Positions 1 through 8,605 of a DNA stretch of 64,000 nucleotides are shown here, piece after piece; position 1 is the stretch's first letter, and each line of letters opens with the position of its first letter. Origin of the DNA: Blattabacterium cuenoti. Its GTDB lineage: Bacteria > Bacteroidota > Bacteroidia > Flavobacteriales > Blattabacteriaceae. Both the position numbers and the translations under genes were made by a program. Under the pieces are notes generated by a model, which worked only from the letters and a program-made list of their open reading frames with translations, did not search any database and was not told where the DNA came from. Location of the stretch: assembly GCF_014251795.1 (NCBI RefSeq), contig NZ_CP059201.1, positions 248,001 through 312,000 of the forward strand, in the 5' to 3' direction.

Positions 1-1
1 T

Positions 2-907
2 CAAGTAGATCAAGATCTGTCTGAAAAAAATGATAAAAATGAATCTGAAAAAAATAATAAAAATGAAGAGGAAGAAAAAGAGAAAAAAATTTATTGTCAA
101 GATATAGATCAAGATCATGATCATGATGGAATTTGGGATAAAGAAGATTTATGCCCTAATCAATTTGGATTGAAAAAATTTAAAGGTTGTCCTGATACAG
201 ATTTAGATAATATTCCTGATCATGAAGATCAGTGTCCAAATCAATTTGGATTGAAAAAATTTAAAGGTTGTCCTGATACAGATTTAGATAATATTCCTGA
301 TCATGAAGATCAGTGTCCAAATCAATTTGGATTGAAAAAATTTAAAGGTTGTCCTGATACAGATTTAGATAATATTCCTGATCATGAAGATCAGTGTCCA
401 AATCAATTTGGATTGAAAAAATTTAAAGGTTGTCCTGATACAGATTTAGATAATATTCCTGATCATGAAGATCAGTGTCCAAATCAATTTGGATTGAAAA
501 AATTTAAAGGTTGTCCTGATACAGATTTAGATAATATTCCTGATCATGAAGATCAGTGTCCAAATCAATTTGGATTGAAAAAATTTAAAGGTTGTCCTGA
601 TATAGTTTTTCGTCCTATTCTATTTGGTTTAGGTAAATTTTCATTATCTACTCGTTCTTTAAAAATTATTAATAATGTTGCTAATATTATGATTAATAAT
701 TTTCCTAATTCGAAATTTTACATTAATGGATATACAGATGCTAATGGAAAATCCCGTTATAATCAATTTTTATCTCTAAAAAGAGCTCGTTCTGTATTTG
801 AAGCTTTAGTTTCAAAAGGAGTGGATTCTTCTAGAATAGAAGTTAGGGGATTAGGAGTCGGAAAGAAAAAGAAAAGATGTGTTGAAATTGTAATACGTAA
901 GTCGTAA
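2..907 (+). CDS. OmpA-family outer-membrane protein with thrombospondin type 3 repeats (5' end outside window)
   Basis: The frame is open from the first codon of the window, so only the last 301 residues are seen. An acidic, Asn/Lys/Glu-rich linker (about 1-30) leads into a calcium-binding-type region rich in Asp and Cys. Five identical 27-residue repeats follow, each with a GCPDTD...CPNQFG pattern as in thrombospondin type 3 repeats. The last ~100 residues match an OmpA C-terminal peptidoglycan-binding domain, with the NGYTDANG motif, a following SLKRARSV helix and a final RGLG. By family knowledge such proteins anchor the outer membrane to murein; the beta-barrel would be upstream. A strong hairpin terminator follows 29 bp after the stop. 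The perfect DNA repeats are unusual. Confidence 0.85.
   Translation, partial: QVDQDLSEKNDKNESEKNNKNEEEEKEKKIYCQDIDQDHDHDGIWDKEDLCPNQFGLKKFKGCPDTDLDNIPDHEDQCPNQFGLKKFKGCPDTDLDNIPDHEDQCPNQFGLKKFKGCPDTDLDNIPDHEDQCPNQFGLKKFKGCPDTDLDNIPDHEDQCPNQFGLKKFKGCPDTDLDNIPDHEDQCPNQFGLKKFKGCPDIVFRPILFGLGKFSLSTRSLKIINNVANIMINNFPNSKFYINGYTDANGKSRYNQFLSLKRARSVFEALVSKGVDSSRIEVRGLGVGKKKKRCVEIVIRKS
158..603 (+). repeat. Five and a half perfect 81-bp tandem repeats inside the OmpA-like gene
   Basis: Copies start at 170, 251, 332, 413 and 494, with a partial sixth from 575. Each unit is 81 bp (27 codons) and the five full copies read identically at DNA level. Identity extends back to about 158 and forward to 603. 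The unit length is a multiple of three, so gain or loss of copies keeps the frame. Confidence 0.95.
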
Positions 908-935
908 GTAATAAGCATAAACATAAATAAGAAAT

Positions 936-962
936 AAAAAGTCTCTTTGATTGAGGCTTTTT
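936..962. terminator. Bidirectional rho-independent terminator
   Basis: A 10-bp stem (936-945 with 953-962, one G-T wobble) encloses a 7-nt loop. It ends in a T run on the plus strand, and the complement also gives a T run on the minus strand. It lies between the convergent OmpA-like gene and tatC, so it can serve both. It is the only convincing intrinsic terminator I see in the window. Confidence 0.75.
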
Positions 963-964
963 AT

Positions 965-1759
965 TTATTTGCATAAAAAAGATATATATACACTTATTTG
1001 ATAAAGTATTAATAAGGGTATTAAGACTATGATTGTACTTAAAATATCTCCTGGGGTTATAGCAGATGCTATAACTAGCATAATCAAGAAAGCATGTTTT
1101 CTATATTTTTTCAAAAATGAAGAAGATATTAATTCTATTTTAGTAAGAAAAAATATAAAAAATGGAAATAAGAAAATAATTCCCATAGAAAGTACTGAAT
1201 GAATGATCAAAGAAATATAATCTGATAAATCAAATATATTTTTAGGAATCGAACTGATTCGAAAAGAATATCCAAAATGAATCAAAAATGGACATAATAT
1301 AAAATAACCAAAAAAAATCCCCAATAGAAACATAAAAGAGACCAGAATTAATATACATATAGAATATTTTTTTTCTTTATACGAAAGAGCCGGTTTGATA
1401 AATTTCCAAAATTCATAAAAAACATAAGGGATAGATAAAATTACCCCTCCTATAAAGCAAGTCCATACATAAATATTAAATTGTCCAAATATTTGTCTAT
1501 TTTGTATTTCTAAATTATTATACAAAAAATAAACGGAATTTAAATGAATACCTAAACCAGAAAAAGAATTCACTAATTTGTAAAATATACGGTAAGTGAT
1601 AAAATCTTTTTTTGCTGGAGCAAAAATAATACAATCGAATATAAAATTTTTATTATTCATTAAAATAATCATTGAAATAATTATTGCACAAATGCAATGA
1701 ATTACATGTTTTCTTAGTTCTTCAATATGTTTCCAAAACGGCATTTTATTTTCGTTCAT
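965..1759 (-). CDS. tatC: Sec-independent protein translocase TatC
   Basis: TatC is the multi-spanning inner-membrane core that recognises twin-arginine signal peptides. The N-terminus carries the conserved cytoplasmic EELRKH stretch just before the first membrane segment. The motif around YEFWKFIKPAL, with a following KEKK, is the classic TatC signature, and an ITPGD motif sits before the last membrane helices. About six hydrophobic segments are visible. At 264 residues the length is normal, although the first periplasmic loop (about 45-95) is long. No tatA-like gene is in the window. Its 3' end faces the OmpA-like gene across a shared terminator. Confidence 0.9.
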   Translation of the reverse strand: MNENKMPFWKHIEELRKHVIHCICAIIISMIILMNNKNFIFDCIIFAPAKKDFITYRIFYKLVNSFSGLGIHLNSVYFLYNNLEIQNRQIFGQFNIYVWTCFIGGVILSIPYVFYEFWKFIKPALSYKEKKYSICILILVSFMFLLGIFFGYFILCPFLIHFGYSFRISSIPKNIFDLSDYISLIIHSVLSMGIIFLFPFFIFFLTKIELISSSFLKKYRKHAFLIMLVIASAITPGDILSTIIVLIPLLILYQISVYISFLCK

Positions 1760-1839
1760 TCAAAAAAAAAATTAAATTTTTATAAAATAATATTTCTTTT
1801 TCATAAAAAATTGTAATTTTCATGTTAAACTTCATATAA

Positions 1840-2844
1840 ATGAAATGTGGAATTATAGGTCTACCAAATACAGGAAAATCGACATTCTTTAACAGAATTT
1901 CTAATTCTAAAGCTTTATCAGAAAATTTTCCTTTTTGTACCATAGAACCAAATTATGGAATCACAAAAGTTCCAGATCAAAGATTATACGAACTCAAAAG
2001 AATTATTAATCCTGAGAAAATAATTCCATCCGAAATAAAAATAATAGACATAGCAGGTTTAATTAAAGGAGCGCATAAAGGAGAAGGATTAGGAAATAGA
2101 TTTTTATCTCACATTCGTGAAACAAATGTCATTATACACATAATACGTTTCTTTCTCGACATAAGTATCCTTCATGTAGAAGGGTCTGTGAATCCTATTA
2201 GAGATAAAGAAATCATTGATATGGAATTACAGTTCAAAGATCTAGAAACAATAGAAAAAAGATTAAAAAAAATAAATCAAAAAAATCAGAAATATATAGA
2301 GATACTACAAAAAATTCTTTCTTTTTTAAAAAAAGGAAAAAATGTTAGAACGTATCCATTTCAAAAATATGAAAAAGAATATATAAAAGATTTACAGTTA
2401 TTAACTGTGAAACCTATAATTTATGTATGTAATATAGATGAAAAACTGGATATAAAAACTAATTCACATATAGAAAATATTAAAGAAATGGTAAAAATGG
2501 AGAATGCTCCTTTGGAAATTTTATCATTGAAAAAAAATTGTATAAAAGTTGACCAAATATTAAAAAAAACTTATAAGTTATTAAACTTACAGAGTTTTTT
2601 TACAGTAGGTAAAAAAGAAATTCGATCTTGGTCTATTCCTAGTACATGTACAGCTTATGAAGCTTCTTCAGTTATTCACACAGATTTTAAAAAAGGATTT
2701 ATTCGAGCAAAAGTGATTCATTATGATGATTTTATTAAATATGGGTCCGAAGAAAATGTGAAAAAAGCAGGAAAAATATTTTTAGTAGGAAAAAATTATC
2801 TCATTCAAGATGGAGATATCATTCAATTTCGATTTAATCAATAA
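1840..2844 (+). CDS. ychF: Ribosome-associated GTPase/ATPase YchF (Obg family)
   Basis: A P-loop GLPNTGKST lies at residues 7-15 and the switch II region reads DIAGLIKGAHKGEGLGN. The C-terminal TGS-like domain begins near SWSIPSTCTAYEASSVIHTDFKK, as in YchF/OLA1. These proteins bind ribosomes and hydrolyse ATP as well as GTP. At 334 residues it is about 30 shorter than the usual ~363, mainly in the middle coiled region, consistent with genome reduction. The gene is transcribed divergently from tatC, and its 3' end overlaps the following M42 peptidase gene tail-to-tail by 11 bp. Confidence 0.93.
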   Translation: MKCGIIGLPNTGKSTFFNRISNSKALSENFPFCTIEPNYGITKVPDQRLYELKRIINPEKIIPSEIKIIDIAGLIKGAHKGEGLGNRFLSHIRETNVIIHIIRFFLDISILHVEGSVNPIRDKEIIDMELQFKDLETIEKRLKKINQKNQKYIEILQKILSFLKKGKNVRTYPFQKYEKEYIKDLQLLTVKPIIYVCNIDEKLDIKTNSHIENIKEMVKMENAPLEILSLKKNCIKVDQILKKTYKLLNLQSFFTVGKKEIRSWSIPSTCTAYEASSVIHTDFKKGFIRAKVIHYDDFIKYGSEENVKKAGKIFLVGKNYLIQDGDIIQFRFNQ

Positions 2845-3919
2845 AAAATTTTTTATTTTTATTATTAATTTCTTGTAAAGTTTCAAAAATCAGTAATATA
2901 GCTTTTTCTACATCATTTTTATGAACCATTTCTACTGTGGTATGCATATATTTAAGAGGAATGGAAATTAAAGCAGACAATACTCCTCTATTGGAATAAG
3001 CAAAAGCATCTGTATCCGTTCCTGTATATCTAGATGATGCTAAACGTTGAAAATGTATTTTCTTATTCATAGCAGTTTGAATAATTAATTCTCTAATATT
3101 TTTGTGTATTGAAGGAGAATATCCAATAACAGGGCCCAATCCACATTTTACATCTCCTTGTATTTTTTGATCAATCATAGGACTATAAGTATCATGTGTC
3201 ACATCCGTCACAATAGCTATGTTAGGTTGTATGGTTTGAGATATCATTTTAGCTCCTTTTAATCCTACTTCTTCTTGAACTGAATTGACTATGTATAATC
3301 CAAAATTTAAATCAACTTTATTTTCTCTTAGCATTCTTGCTACTTCCGCTATAATAAAACCTCCTATTTTATTATCTAATGCTCTAGATACAAAATAATT
3401 TTGATTCATAATAAAAAACTTATCGGGATAAGTGATAACACAACCTAGATGAACGCCCATTTTCATCGCTTCATTTTTACTTGAAACACCAATATCAACA
3501 AATATATTATCTATATTAGGAGATTTTTCTTCTGAAGGTTTTCTTGTATGAATAGCAGGCCATCCAAAAACTCCATGTACAAATCCTTTTTCTGTATGAA
3601 TGATTACTCTTTTAGATGGAGCTATTTGGTGATCAGATCCTCCATTACGAGATACATATATCAATCCTTCTTCTGTAATATAATTAACGTACCATGATAT
3701 TTCATCAACATGTGCTTCAATAATCAATTTATATGGAGAATTATAATTGATAATTCCTACTGCTGTTCCATATAAATCAGTTTGAATTTTTTCTACATAA
3801 GAACTAATATGGTTTATCCATATTTTTTGTCCTTTACTCTCATCTCCCGTTGGAGAAAATTCATTCAAATATTTTTCAAGAAATTCAATAGAATTACTAT
3901 TAATTGAATAATGACTCAT
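2834..3919 (-). CDS. M42 family aminopeptidase (glutamyl aminopeptidase/endoglucanase-like)
   Basis: M42 enzymes are cytosolic di-metal aminopeptidases that form large tetrahedral particles. Metal ligands are visible in AHVDEISW, the bridging Asp in SRALDNKIGG, the catalytic EE in QEEVGLKGA, and the late His in KYMHTTVE. I place the start at the ATG at 3919, giving the family-like N-terminus MSHYSINSNSIEFLEKYLNE. An upstream in-frame start at 3976 would overlap dapF by 38 bp and adds residues with no family similarity. It probably recycles peptides. It lies directly downstream of dapF on the same strand. Confidence 0.88.
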   Translation of the reverse strand: MSHYSINSNSIEFLEKYLNEFSPTGDESKGQKIWINHISSYVEKIQTDLYGTAVGIINYNSPYKLIIEAHVDEISWYVNYITEEGLIYVSRNGGSDHQIAPSKRVIIHTEKGFVHGVFGWPAIHTRKPSEEKSPNIDNIFVDIGVSSKNEAMKMGVHLGCVITYPDKFFIMNQNYFVSRALDNKIGGFIIAEVARMLRENKVDLNFGLYIVNSVQEEVGLKGAKMISQTIQPNIAIVTDVTHDTYSPMIDQKIQGDVKCGLGPVIGYSPSIHKNIRELIIQTAMNKKIHFQRLASSRYTGTDTDAFAYSNRGVLSALISIPLKYMHTTVEMVHKNDVEKAILLIFETLQEINNKNKKFFID

Positions 3920-3938
3920 TCTTTTTTTTAAATTAAAT

Positions 3939-4733
3939 TCAAATCGTAATACATCCTTCAAATATAAATTGAACATTTCCGGTTAAGTAAATCTCTTGAT
4001 ATTCATTTTTTGTTTTTTTGAATGAAACCCATAATTTACCTCCAAGAGTTTTAACCAAAATATTTTCAACACCATTTTTTATTTTATTAGTTTCGCATGC
4101 AGCAATAACAGAAGCGACTACTCCTGTCCCACAGGATAAAGTTTCATTTTCAACTCCTCTCTCATAAGTTCGTACTTTTAAAGTTTGATCTTCAAGTATT
4201 TCCACAAAATTAACATTGACTCCTTCTTCTAAATAAGTACTTTGAGATCTTATTTTTTTTCCTTCTTTATATACGTCTTTTTCTGCTACATGTTCTACGA
4301 ATAGAATATGATGTGGAGATCCAGTGTTTAAAAAAACATATTCTGAATGAATTTCTATTGCATTTTTATCTATGTTAAGCATATTTATAGAAACTAAATT
4401 CTGATTATTTATGAATCCAACATGATATCCATCCATAGCTCGAAAATAAATTTTATCCTCTTTTTTTTTTATCCCTAACTTATGAGCAAAAGAAATTGCA
4501 CATCTTCCTCCATTTCCACACATTGTGCTTTCGATCCCATCAGAATTACAATATTTCATATAAAAATCACTATTATTATCATTTTTAATGAAAATAATTC
4601 CATCAGCCCCAATTCCAAAATGTCTATCACACAATCTTTTGAATAAAAAAGGATTCCCCATCCCCTCTTTTCTATAATCTAGAAGTATGAAATCATTTCC
4701 TGTTCCTTGATATTTATAAAAACTTAATTTCAT
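3939..4733 (-). CDS. dapF: Diaminopimelate epimerase
   Basis: DapF converts LL- to meso-diaminopimelate, the precursor of lysine and of the murein cross-link. The N-terminal YQGTGNDF motif, the first active-site cysteine in MCGNGGRCA and the second in LSCGTGV are all present. The length of 264 residues is normal. It fits with murE, which here carries the DAP-specific DNPR motif. The coding strand contains an A10 tract (4461-4470 on the plus strand as T10) that keeps the frame. It heads a two-gene minus-strand unit with the M42 peptidase. Confidence 0.95.
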   Translation of the reverse strand: MKLSFYKYQGTGNDFILLDYRKEGMGNPFLFKRLCDRHFGIGADGIIFIKNDNNSDFYMKYCNSDGIESTMCGNGGRCAISFAHKLGIKKKEDKIYFRAMDGYHVGFINNQNLVSINMLNIDKNAIEIHSEYVFLNTGSPHHILFVEHVAEKDVYKEGKKIRSQSTYLEEGVNVNFVEILEDQTLKVRTYERGVENETLSCGTGVVASVIAACETNKIKNGVENILVKTLGGKLWVSFKKTKNEYQEIYLTGNVQFIFEGCITI

Positions 4734-4766
4734 AAATTAAATAACGAAGTTAATATTATTTTTTAA

Positions 4767-4774
4767 TATATTTG
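4767..4774 (+). promoter_or_regulatory. Candidate Bacteroidetes-type -7 element for degP
   Basis: TATATTTG is an exact match to the Bacteroidetes -7 consensus TAnnTTTG. It lies 24 bp before the degP start, in the 65-bp divergent gap with dapF. I see no well-spaced TTG at -33, so support is moderate. Confidence 0.4.
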
Positions 4775-4798
4775 TTTTAATAATTTTTACTATATGAT

Positions 4799-6310
4799 AT
4801 GAAAAAAATAGTTTTTTATATTGTGTTAAGCAGTGTTATGAGTTCAATAATAACTATTTCTGCATATAAACAATATGTAAGAGAAGAATTTTTACCTTTT
4901 CCATATACATCAGAAAAAACAAAACTTACTTCTGCTTCATCAAATTCTTCATCATTGGTTAGTTCTGGTGGTTTACCTGATTTTACCAGAATCGTATCAA
5001 AAACCATACATACAGTAGTCAATGTAAAAAATTATTCAAAAAAATACACCAATCAATTTGATCCATTTGATTTTTTCTTTGGATTTCCTGATGATTTTGG
5101 AAATAGAGGAAGAAAACCTCAAAAAAATAATGATATTCCTGGACTTCATGGATCTGGGGTAATCATATCTCCTGATGGATATATTGTGACTAATAATCAT
5201 GTTATAAAAGATGCAGATAAAATAGAAATCACTCTACATGATCAAAGAACTTATAAAGCAAAGTTAATAGGAACAGATCCTAGCACAGATATGGCTTTAT
5301 TAAAAATTAATGAAAAAAATTTGCCTTTTATTTACTTTTCTGATTCTAATAAAGTACAAGTTGGAGAATGGGTTTTAGCTATAGGAAATCCTTTTGATTT
5401 AAACTCGACTGTTACAGCTGGTATCATAAGTGCAAAAAATAGAAGTTTGGGTATATTAAGAGGAGAAACACAATCACAATCAGCTATTGAATCTTTTTTT
5501 CAGACTGATGCAGCTGTAAATCCTGGTAATAGTGGTGGAGCTTTAATTAACACTAATGGGGAATTAATTGGAATTAATACAGCTATTTCCTCTGCTTCAG
5601 GAAATTTTATAGGATATAGTTTTGCTGCTCCTTCTAATTTGGTAGCAAAAGTGATACAAGACATAAAAAAATACGGAACCGTACAACGTGCATACTTAGG
5701 AGTCAGAGGTATGGATCTTTCTAAAACCGAATATTTAAAAGCTTATAATAGAGAAACACATCAAAATATAAAATCACAACAGGGTTTTTTAATAGGAGAA
5801 GTATTTGAAAACAGTGGAGCAGCTGATGCAGGTTTGAAAAAAGGAGATATTATAAAAAGTGTAGATGGAAAACCTATACAAAATGTTGCAGATTTATCAT
5901 TTATTGTTGGAACTAAACATCCAGGTGATAAAGTTAAAGTGAATATTGTACGTAATAAAAATACAAAAACTTTTACCGTTGTTTTAAAAGATTTGCAGGG
6001 AAGAATAAAAATAAGAACTAAAGAAGAAATTTCTCCTTCTGAATTATTAGGGGCAAAATTTGAACCATTAAGTAAAGAGTATAAAAAAGATTTTGGAATT
6101 AATTATGGAATTATAATCACAGAAATCAGAACAGGTCGTTTAAGTTCTATAGGGTTGGAAGAAGGAGACATCATTTTATCTATTAATGGAGTAAAAATGA
6201 AAAAACCTAATGATGTTGATAAAATTTTGAAAAAGTATTCAGGCGATGTGACAATCAAATCTATTAAACAAAACGGACAAGTATATATAGCAGGATTTGA
6301 AATGAATTAA
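4799..6310 (+). CDS. degP: Periplasmic serine protease/chaperone DegP (HtrA family)
   Basis: DegP-type proteases degrade or refold misfolded envelope proteins. A hydrophobic N-terminal segment (about 4-22) serves as signal or anchor. The trypsin-like domain holds the catalytic triad His134 (TNNHVI), Asp164 (STDMALL) and Ser245 (PGNSGGAL). Two PDZ domains follow, roughly 295-395 and 415-500. A Gly/Arg/Lys/Asn linker with FDFFFGFPDDF (90-100) resembles the LA loop. At 503 residues the length is typical of the two-PDZ form. It converges with lptG, sharing the stop tetranucleotide TTAA. Confidence 0.93.
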   Translation: MKKIVFYIVLSSVMSSIITISAYKQYVREEFLPFPYTSEKTKLTSASSNSSSLVSSGGLPDFTRIVSKTIHTVVNVKNYSKKYTNQFDPFDFFFGFPDDFGNRGRKPQKNNDIPGLHGSGVIISPDGYIVTNNHVIKDADKIEITLHDQRTYKAKLIGTDPSTDMALLKINEKNLPFIYFSDSNKVQVGEWVLAIGNPFDLNSTVTAGIISAKNRSLGILRGETQSQSAIESFFQTDAAVNPGNSGGALINTNGELIGINTAISSASGNFIGYSFAAPSNLVAKVIQDIKKYGTVQRAYLGVRGMDLSKTEYLKAYNRETHQNIKSQQGFLIGEVFENSGAADAGLKKGDIIKSVDGKPIQNVADLSFIVGTKHPGDKVKVNIVRNKNTKTFTVVLKDLQGRIKIRTKEEISPSELLGAKFEPLSKEYKKDFGINYGIIITEIRTGRLSSIGLEEGDIILSINGVKMKKPNDVDKILKKYSGDVTIKSIKQNGQVYIAGFEMN

Positions 6311-7392
6311 TTTCTATTTCTATCCCAATAAAAAAATATTGTAATTATTCCATAAATTAAATTTGGAAACCAAACAGCTAAAAAAGAGGGTATATAATCC
6401 TTGTTAGAATATATTTTGTTAATTTCTACAAAAAATATATAAAAAAAGGCTAACGCAATTCCTATAATCAGGTTATAGGCGATTTCTCCTTTTTTTCTTT
6501 TTGTAGATATGGATAGTCCTAAAACAGTAAATATTAAAGTAGAAAAAGGTAAACTTGTTCTTTGATAATATTCATTTAAATGCATATTCATGTTTTTTTT
6601 GTCTTTTTCCATATCAATAAATTTTTTCAATTCATGAATATTCATAGTTTCTGCTATATATTCCTCCGGTAATAGTTGTTCTGGAGTTATGGGTAATTTC
6701 TTAATTTTATAATCTCCTATCATAAAAAAATCATGATTTTTTTTTATGATAGTTTCTTCATAAGAAAGAAAAATATATATTTTATACTTTTTGTACCAAA
6801 AAATATTCTTAGATTTTAAAATGTGGATTAACTTTTTCCCATTAAATCTTTGATATACACATTCTTTACCTATGTTTTTTTTTTTTGAAAAATTTCGAAT
6901 GAAAATATACTCATTTTTTGAAATTTGAGCACTTATTGTTTGATTATTTTCATATTTATTTTTGTATTTTGCACTTAATAAATATTGATAATGGAATTTG
7001 TTTTTTTTTTTGTTAGCTATAGGTAAAAAATAATAATTTAGTATTAAAGATACAATTCCTATCATAATAGCTGATGTCAAATAAGGGAATGTCAATCTCA
7101 TAAAACTAATACCATTTGATAAAATGGCCATAATTTCTGAATTATGGGTTAATTTTGATGTGAAAAAAATAACAGATAAAAAAACGGAAATAGGAGAAAA
7201 AGTATTAATTAACCATATGGACCAAAAAGGATAATAATCAATTAAAGCCTCTTTAATTGATCCTTGATTATTTTCTAAACGATGCATTCTTTGAGAAATA
7301 TCTATAATTACAGATAAAAATTGAATAGAAATCGTAATAAATACAAAAGTTCCAATAAAATTACGAATAATATAACGATCAATAATTTTCAT
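6307..7392 (-). CDS. lptG: LptF/LptG (YjgP/YjgQ) family permease
   Basis: Family members are inner-membrane subunits of the LptBFG ABC transporter that moves lipopolysaccharide to the outer membrane. The protein has an N-terminal membrane helix beginning right after MKIIDRYIIRNF, further N-terminal helices, a periplasmic jellyroll-like middle (about 130-260) and about three C-terminal helices with the LPFSTLIFTVLGLSIS motif. This arrangement is characteristic of the family. LptF and LptG cannot be told apart with confidence here. The gene carries two very long A tracts (A12 and A11). Only 1 bp separates it from tgt upstream. Confidence 0.8.
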   Translation of the reverse strand: MKIIDRYIIRNFIGTFVFITISIQFLSVIIDISQRMHRLENNQGSIKEALIDYYPFWSIWLINTFSPISVFLSVIFFTSKLTHNSEIMAILSNGISFMRLTFPYLTSAIMIGIVSLILNYYFLPIANKKKNKFHYQYLLSAKYKNKYENNQTISAQISKNEYIFIRNFSKKKNIGKECVYQRFNGKKLIHILKSKNIFWYKKYKIYIFLSYEETIIKKNHDFFMIGDYKIKKLPITPEQLLPEEYIAETMNIHELKKFIDMEKDKKNMNMHLNEYYQRTSLPFSTLIFTVLGLSISTKRKKGEIAYNLIIGIALAFFYIFFVEINKIYSNKDYIPSFLAVWFPNLIYGIITIFFYWDRNRN

Positions 7393-7393
7393 A

Positions 7394-8518
7394 TTATAAA
7401 CGTTCTTGTAATAAAGGAATTATAGATTTTTTCCAAGAAAAAAATTTATTATGTAGAATATGAATTTTCGCTTCTTGAATAAGATGAAAATAAAAAGAAA
7501 GATTATGAATGGAAGCAATTTCCTTTGCTAAATTATCTTTAGATAAAAAAAGGTGTCTGACATAAGATTTACTGTATAATTGATCAACATAAGAATTCCC
7601 AAATTCATCTAAACAAGAATAATCTTTTTCCCATTTTTTGTTTTTGATATTCATGATTCCTTTCCACGTAAAAAGCATTCCATGACGTCCATTTCTTGTA
7701 GGAATCACACAATCAAACATATCGATTCCTAAAGCTATTCCTTCTAAAATATCTACAGGATAACCTAATCCCATTAAATATCTAGGTTTTTCTTTAGGTA
7801 AAAGATCTGTTAATAAATTAATCACACTATGTGTTTGTTCTTTTTCTTCTCCTAAACTTAATCCACCTATTGCATAACCTTCAGCTTTTAATAAGGAAAT
7901 ATATTCTACAGAATATTTTCTTAGATCCGTATAAATACTTCCTTGTATAATAGGAAAAAAACTTTGCTTATAATTATATATTTCTGGATTATTTCGTAAA
8001 TAATAATAACATCTTTTTAACCAACGATGCGTTTTTTTTAAAGATTTTTCAGCTTCTTGATAACTACAAGGAAAAGGAGTACAATCGTCAAAAGCCATAA
8101 TAATATCTCCACCTATAATACGTTGAATTTGCATAGATTTTTCAGGATCAAAAAAATGAAAGGATCCATCTAAAATAGATTTAAATACAACTCCATTTTC
8201 AGTATTTTTATTTAATTTTTTCATTGAAAAAATTTGAAAACCTCCACTATCTGTTAATATAGATCCTTTCCAATTTAGAAAAGAATGAATACCTCCTGCT
8301 TGACGTAATACTTCAATACCGGGTTGAAAATGTAAATGATAAGTGTTTCCAAGAACTATTTTAGATATTTTATAAAGTTCATGATTTGGAACAGATTTAA
8401 CATAACCTTTTGAAGCTACTGGCATAAAAATAGGTGTTTCTATTTGCCCATGATCTGTTTCTAAAATTCCTATTCTTGCTTTTGAACAAGTATCCGTTTT
8501 AATTAAGTCAAATTTCAT
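7394..8518 (-). CDS. tgt: tRNA-guanine(34) transglycosylase (queuosine pathway)
   Basis: Tgt swaps guanine 34 for preQ1 in GUN-anticodon tRNAs, including tRNA-His as encoded in this window. The catalytic aspartates are in LTDSGGFQIFS (Asp90) and GIDMFDCVIPTR (about Asp266), with GGLSLGEE for base recognition. At 374 residues the length is normal. The zinc site is odd: the usual CxCxxC positions read G307, S309 and D312, although a downstream His338 remains. Either this lineage lacks the structural zinc or folding is stabilised another way. It is co-oriented with lptG. Confidence 0.93.
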   Translation of the reverse strand: MKFDLIKTDTCSKARIGILETDHGQIETPIFMPVASKGYVKSVPNHELYKISKIVLGNTYHLHFQPGIEVLRQAGGIHSFLNWKGSILTDSGGFQIFSMKKLNKNTENGVVFKSILDGSFHFFDPEKSMQIQRIIGGDIIMAFDDCTPFPCSYQEAEKSLKKTHRWLKRCYYYLRNNPEIYNYKQSFFPIIQGSIYTDLRKYSVEYISLLKAEGYAIGGLSLGEEKEQTHSVINLLTDLLPKEKPRYLMGLGYPVDILEGIALGIDMFDCVIPTRNGRHGMLFTWKGIMNIKNKKWEKDYSCLDEFGNSYVDQLYSKSYVRHLFLSKDNLAKEIASIHNLSFYFHLIQEAKIHILHNKFFSWKKSIIPLLQERL

Positions 8519-8546
8519 TTGAAAAAATTTTTAAAAATTTAAGTGA

Positions 8547-8561
8547 TATATGTGACATATA
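8547..8561. promoter_or_regulatory. Operator-like palindrome upstream of the division/cell-wall cluster
   Basis: TATATGT-G-ACATATA is a 15-bp perfect dyad with a 1-nt centre, placed in the 87-bp gap between tgt and rsmH. A near match to the -7 element (TAATTTCG, 8576-8583, one mismatch) lies between it and the rsmH start. No regulator is known for it; it may be chance in AT-rich DNA. Confidence 0.3.
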
Positions 8562-8605
8562 GTATTTATAAAATATAATTTCGTCCTATATATATCTATA
8601 TAAAA

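Noticed and set aside
158..603. Regular repeats resembling a CRISPR array
   Set aside because: The 81-bp units are directly adjacent without spacers, stay in frame and encode thrombospondin type 3 motifs; no cas genes are present.
1746..1943. Small minus-strand reading frame overlapping tatC and ychF starts
   Set aside because: It overlaps two well-supported genes and has low-complexity Lys/Phe composition.
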